Assembly: GCA_009785015.1 (NCBI GenBank)
Contig: WQXD01000022.1
Coordinates: 1-25,595 of the forward strand
From: Oscillospiraceae bacterium
Lineage (GTDB): Bacteria; Bacillota_A; Clostridia; Oscillospirales; WRJC01
Reading direction: 5' to 3'
Length of the DNA stretch: 25,595 nucleotides
Shown: piece by piece, positions 24,459 to 25,595 of the stretch
Layout: each line of letters starts with the position of its first letter
How positions within the stretch are numbered: position 1 is the first letter of the stretch
Translations under genes and position numbers: made by a program
The notes under the pieces: generated by a model
Database searches by the model: none
Told to the model about the DNA's origin: nothing
Seen by the model: only the letters and a program-made list of their open reading frames with translations

Positions 24459-24974
24459 ATGACAAGAGAACAAATATTAGACAACCTTCGTCAGTTGGGT
24501 GAGGAATTGGATGCGCTTGGCATGTTCGGCGAAATTCTTCTTACGGGAGGAGCGGCAATGTGCCTTGTTCACGACGCAAGAGATATGACAAAAGACATAG
24601 ACGCATTATATGAGCCGAAGCCGATCATAAATAAGATTGTGGTTAAAATAGCAAAAAAGAATGATTTGCCGCCCGATTGGTTGAACGACGGCGTAAAAGT
24701 ATTTTTGACGCCAAATGCACCGAGAGAGGATTTTACTTCGTTCAAGGGATTGCGAATACAGACCGTATCCGCCGAATATCTACTGGCAATGAAATTAATG
24801 TCGTCAAGATACGGCGAGAAAGATTATGACGATATCCGGTTTCTTTTTAATAAACTTGGGGTTAAAACAACCGAACAAGCGAGCGAAATATTAACGTCTT
24901 TTTACGATGTGAATACTGTTCCGGCACGAACAAAATATGTGATTGAAAATGTTATCAATGAACAAAGTCCTTAA
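24459..24974 (+). CDS. DUF6036/AbiEii-like nucleotidyltransferase domain protein
   Basis: The 171-residue product has a minimal nucleotidyltransferase core: LLTGGAAMCL with the Gly-Gly pair at residues 30-31, RDMTKDIDALY with metal ligands Asp46 and Asp48, and a helical segment AEYLLAMKLMSSRYGEKDYDDIRFL typical of the DUF6036/AbiEii-related group. The usual role of such proteins is transfer of a nucleotide to RNA or protein, and several relatives are toxins of type II, IV or VII modules. AGGAGG precedes the ATG. It is coupled to the small gene before it, forming a two-gene unit downstream of tRNA-Leu. Base composition appears lower in GC than the genes before the tRNA. Confidence 0.8.
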   Translation: MTREQILDNLRQLGEELDALGMFGEILLTGGAAMCLVHDARDMTKDIDALYEPKPIINKIVVKIAKKNDLPPDWLNDGVKVFLTPNAPREDFTSFKGLRIQTVSAEYLLAMKLMSSRYGEKDYDDIRFLFNKLGVKTTEQASEILTSFYDVNTVPARTKYVIENVINEQSP

Positions 24975-25033
24975 AAACAAGGCTAAAAGAAATATATTAT
25001 AGCGGTTTGATTTAATCTGCGGAAAAACGCATC

Positions 25034-25060
25034 GGGTAGGGGCGCACAGTGTGCGCCCGT
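25034..25060 (+). repeat. Short palindromic repeat, copy 1 (REP-like)
   Basis: GGGTAGG followed by GGCGCACAGTGTGCGCCC, a palindrome of nine pairs (GGGCGCACA/TGTGCGCCC) around one base. With copy 2 read in reverse it fits the shared consensus GTAGGGRCGMACAGYG. This kind of stem with a conserved GTAGGG flank resembles dispersed palindromic units of clostridial intergenic DNA. Confidence 0.65.
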
Positions 25061-25087
25061 GGTTTCAGACCGGCGCAGGGTGTTTAT

Positions 25088-25114
25088 GCGGACGAACGCT
25101 GTTCGTCCCTACAG
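25088..25114 (-). repeat. Short palindromic repeat, copy 2, inverted
   Basis: GGACGAAC GCT GTTCGTCC is an 8-bp stem with a 3-nt loop. Its reverse complement begins CTGTAGGGACGAACAGCG, the same layout as copy 1 with compensatory changes in both arms of the stem. Together the copies face each other about 27 bp apart. Confidence 0.65.
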
Positions 25115-25147
25115 TAATTCCGTTCATTTTATCAATTTGCTATAATA

Positions 25148-25176
25148 TTGAAATCTGTTTGAAAAAGTGATATGAT
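25148..25176 (+). promoter_or_regulatory. Extended -10 promoter of the ParB-like gene
   Basis: TTGAAA (25148-25153), a 17-bp spacer and TATGAT (25171-25176), preceded by TGA as an extended -10. The leader to the ATG at 25260 is about 77 nt, longer than for the other promoters in this window. Confidence 0.65.
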
Positions 25177-25259
25177 GTATAGTAGGGATAATTGCAAGTG
25201 AAATGATAAAACAAGAACATATCTATTTCTAAAAAACAAAAATGGGGAGGTCAGATACA

Positions 25260-25595
25260 ATGCACGAAAAGATAATAATCGACGAGCAGTTCAAGGCGCT
25301 GCTGCCCGCGTTAGACGCACAGACATACGCTCTGCTCGAAGAAAGCCTGCTCGCCAACGGCTGCCTGCACCCGCTCGTGCTGTGGAACGGAGTGCTGATC
25401 GACGGGCACAATCGGTACGAGATATGCACGAAACACGAAATCCCGTTTGAGACGATCGACAAAGAGTTCGGCAGCCGCGACGAAGCGCTGATATGGATCA
25501 TATCAACACAGGTGGCGCGGCGCAACCTTACGCCGATGCAGCTCTCCTACTTTCGCGGGGTGCACTACAACGCGGACAAGCGGTTGGTGAAAAAC
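25260..25595 (+). CDS. ParB N-terminal domain-like protein, 5' part
   Basis: The frame is open for 112 codons from ATG 25260 to the window edge, with GGGGAGG 11 bp upstream. LIDGHNRYEICTKHEI (about residues 48-63) matches the ParB/Srx nuclease-domain element '.iDGhnRy.aa', and NLTPMQLSYFRGVHYNADKR follows, as in the group of ParB-like proteins found on integrative elements, plasmids and phages. The rest of the protein is outside the window. Composition is more GC-rich than the two genes before it. A role in partition or in transcriptional control of a mobile element is possible but cannot be decided from this fragment. Confidence 0.78.
   Translation, partial: MHEKIIIDEQFKALLPALDAQTYALLEESLLANGCLHPLVLWNGVLIDGHNRYEICTKHEIPFETIDKEFGSRDEALIWIISTQVARRNLTPMQLSYFRGVHYNADKRLVKN

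Larger units (their letters stand above)
24975..25259. other. Intergenic region between the nucleotidyltransferase and ParB-like genes
   Basis: No convincing open frame on either strand. It holds two inverted copies of a short palindromic repeat (25034-25060 and 25088-25114), an extended -10 promoter (25148-25176) and the RBS GGGGAGG (25242-25248) of the ParB-like gene. There is no intrinsic terminator with a T-tract. Confidence 0.7.

Noticed and set aside
25034..25060. The first palindrome as an intrinsic terminator of the nucleotidyltransferase gene.
   Set aside because: The stem is strong but it is followed by GTGGTTTCAG, with no T-tract.
25034..25114. The two palindromic repeats as a CRISPR array.
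   Set aside because: There are only two copies in opposite orientation, with imperfect identity, no regular spacers and no cas genes.

Overview
The window looks like chromosome from an uncultured anaerobic clostridial Firmicute (class Clostridia; I cannot place it more finely). This rests on A-rich consensus sigma-A promoters (TTGACA-17-TATAAT), AGGAGG-type ribosome binding sites, two lipoprotein signal peptides, a LytR-CpsA-Psr-like protein, a NusG-domain-II/Gx-transporter pair, a DUF4358/MBOAT/DHHW operon and a bacterial acyl-ACP thioesterase. Most of it is ordinary chromosomal gene content on both strands. Only the last ~1.7 kb, after a tRNA-Leu, looks accessory.

Layout. 1-646 is the 3' end of a ComEC-like metallo-beta-lactamase protein, convergent with and overlapping a GH42 beta-galactosidase-like gene. 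That gene lies downstream of a lipoprotein sugar-binding protein with its own promoter (643-4435, minus), forming a small glycan uptake/cleavage unit without permeases. 4432-5938 (minus) is a tightly coupled operon: NusG-II domain protein, Gx transporter, small methyltransferase. It is divergent from leuS, and the two back-to-back promoters share a palindrome. leuS, an Eis-like GNAT and a WbsX/GH99-like protein follow on plus (6061-10814). A bidirectional terminator separates them from tRNA-Gly(GCC) on minus.

11037-15957 (minus) is a five-gene cluster: DUF4358 lipoprotein, AlgI-like MBOAT, DHHW/AlgX-like protein, PIG-L deacetylase and a NagB-like protein. The first three form a recognisable machine for O-acylating an exported polymer. 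The last two form an amino-sugar deacetylase/deaminase pair, in which the NagB-like protein has lost one canonical catalytic Asp. This is the most interesting stretch of the window.

16091-20768 (plus) is a pentose/deoxysugar module: candidate operator, promoter, ribulokinase AraB, a FucI/AraA-type isomerase, a GC-rich hairpin, a small membrane-anchored protein and a sugar phosphate isomerase/epimerase. 20781-23867 is a branched-chain aminotransferase, acyl-ACP thioesterase and divergent LCP protein in one operon, followed by tRNA-Leu(UAG). After the tRNA come a two-gene nucleotidyltransferase module resembling toxin-antitoxin pairs, an inverted pair of short palindromic repeats, and the start of a ParB-N-domain protein typical of mobile elements.

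All family assignments come from reading motifs in the translations. No database search was possible.
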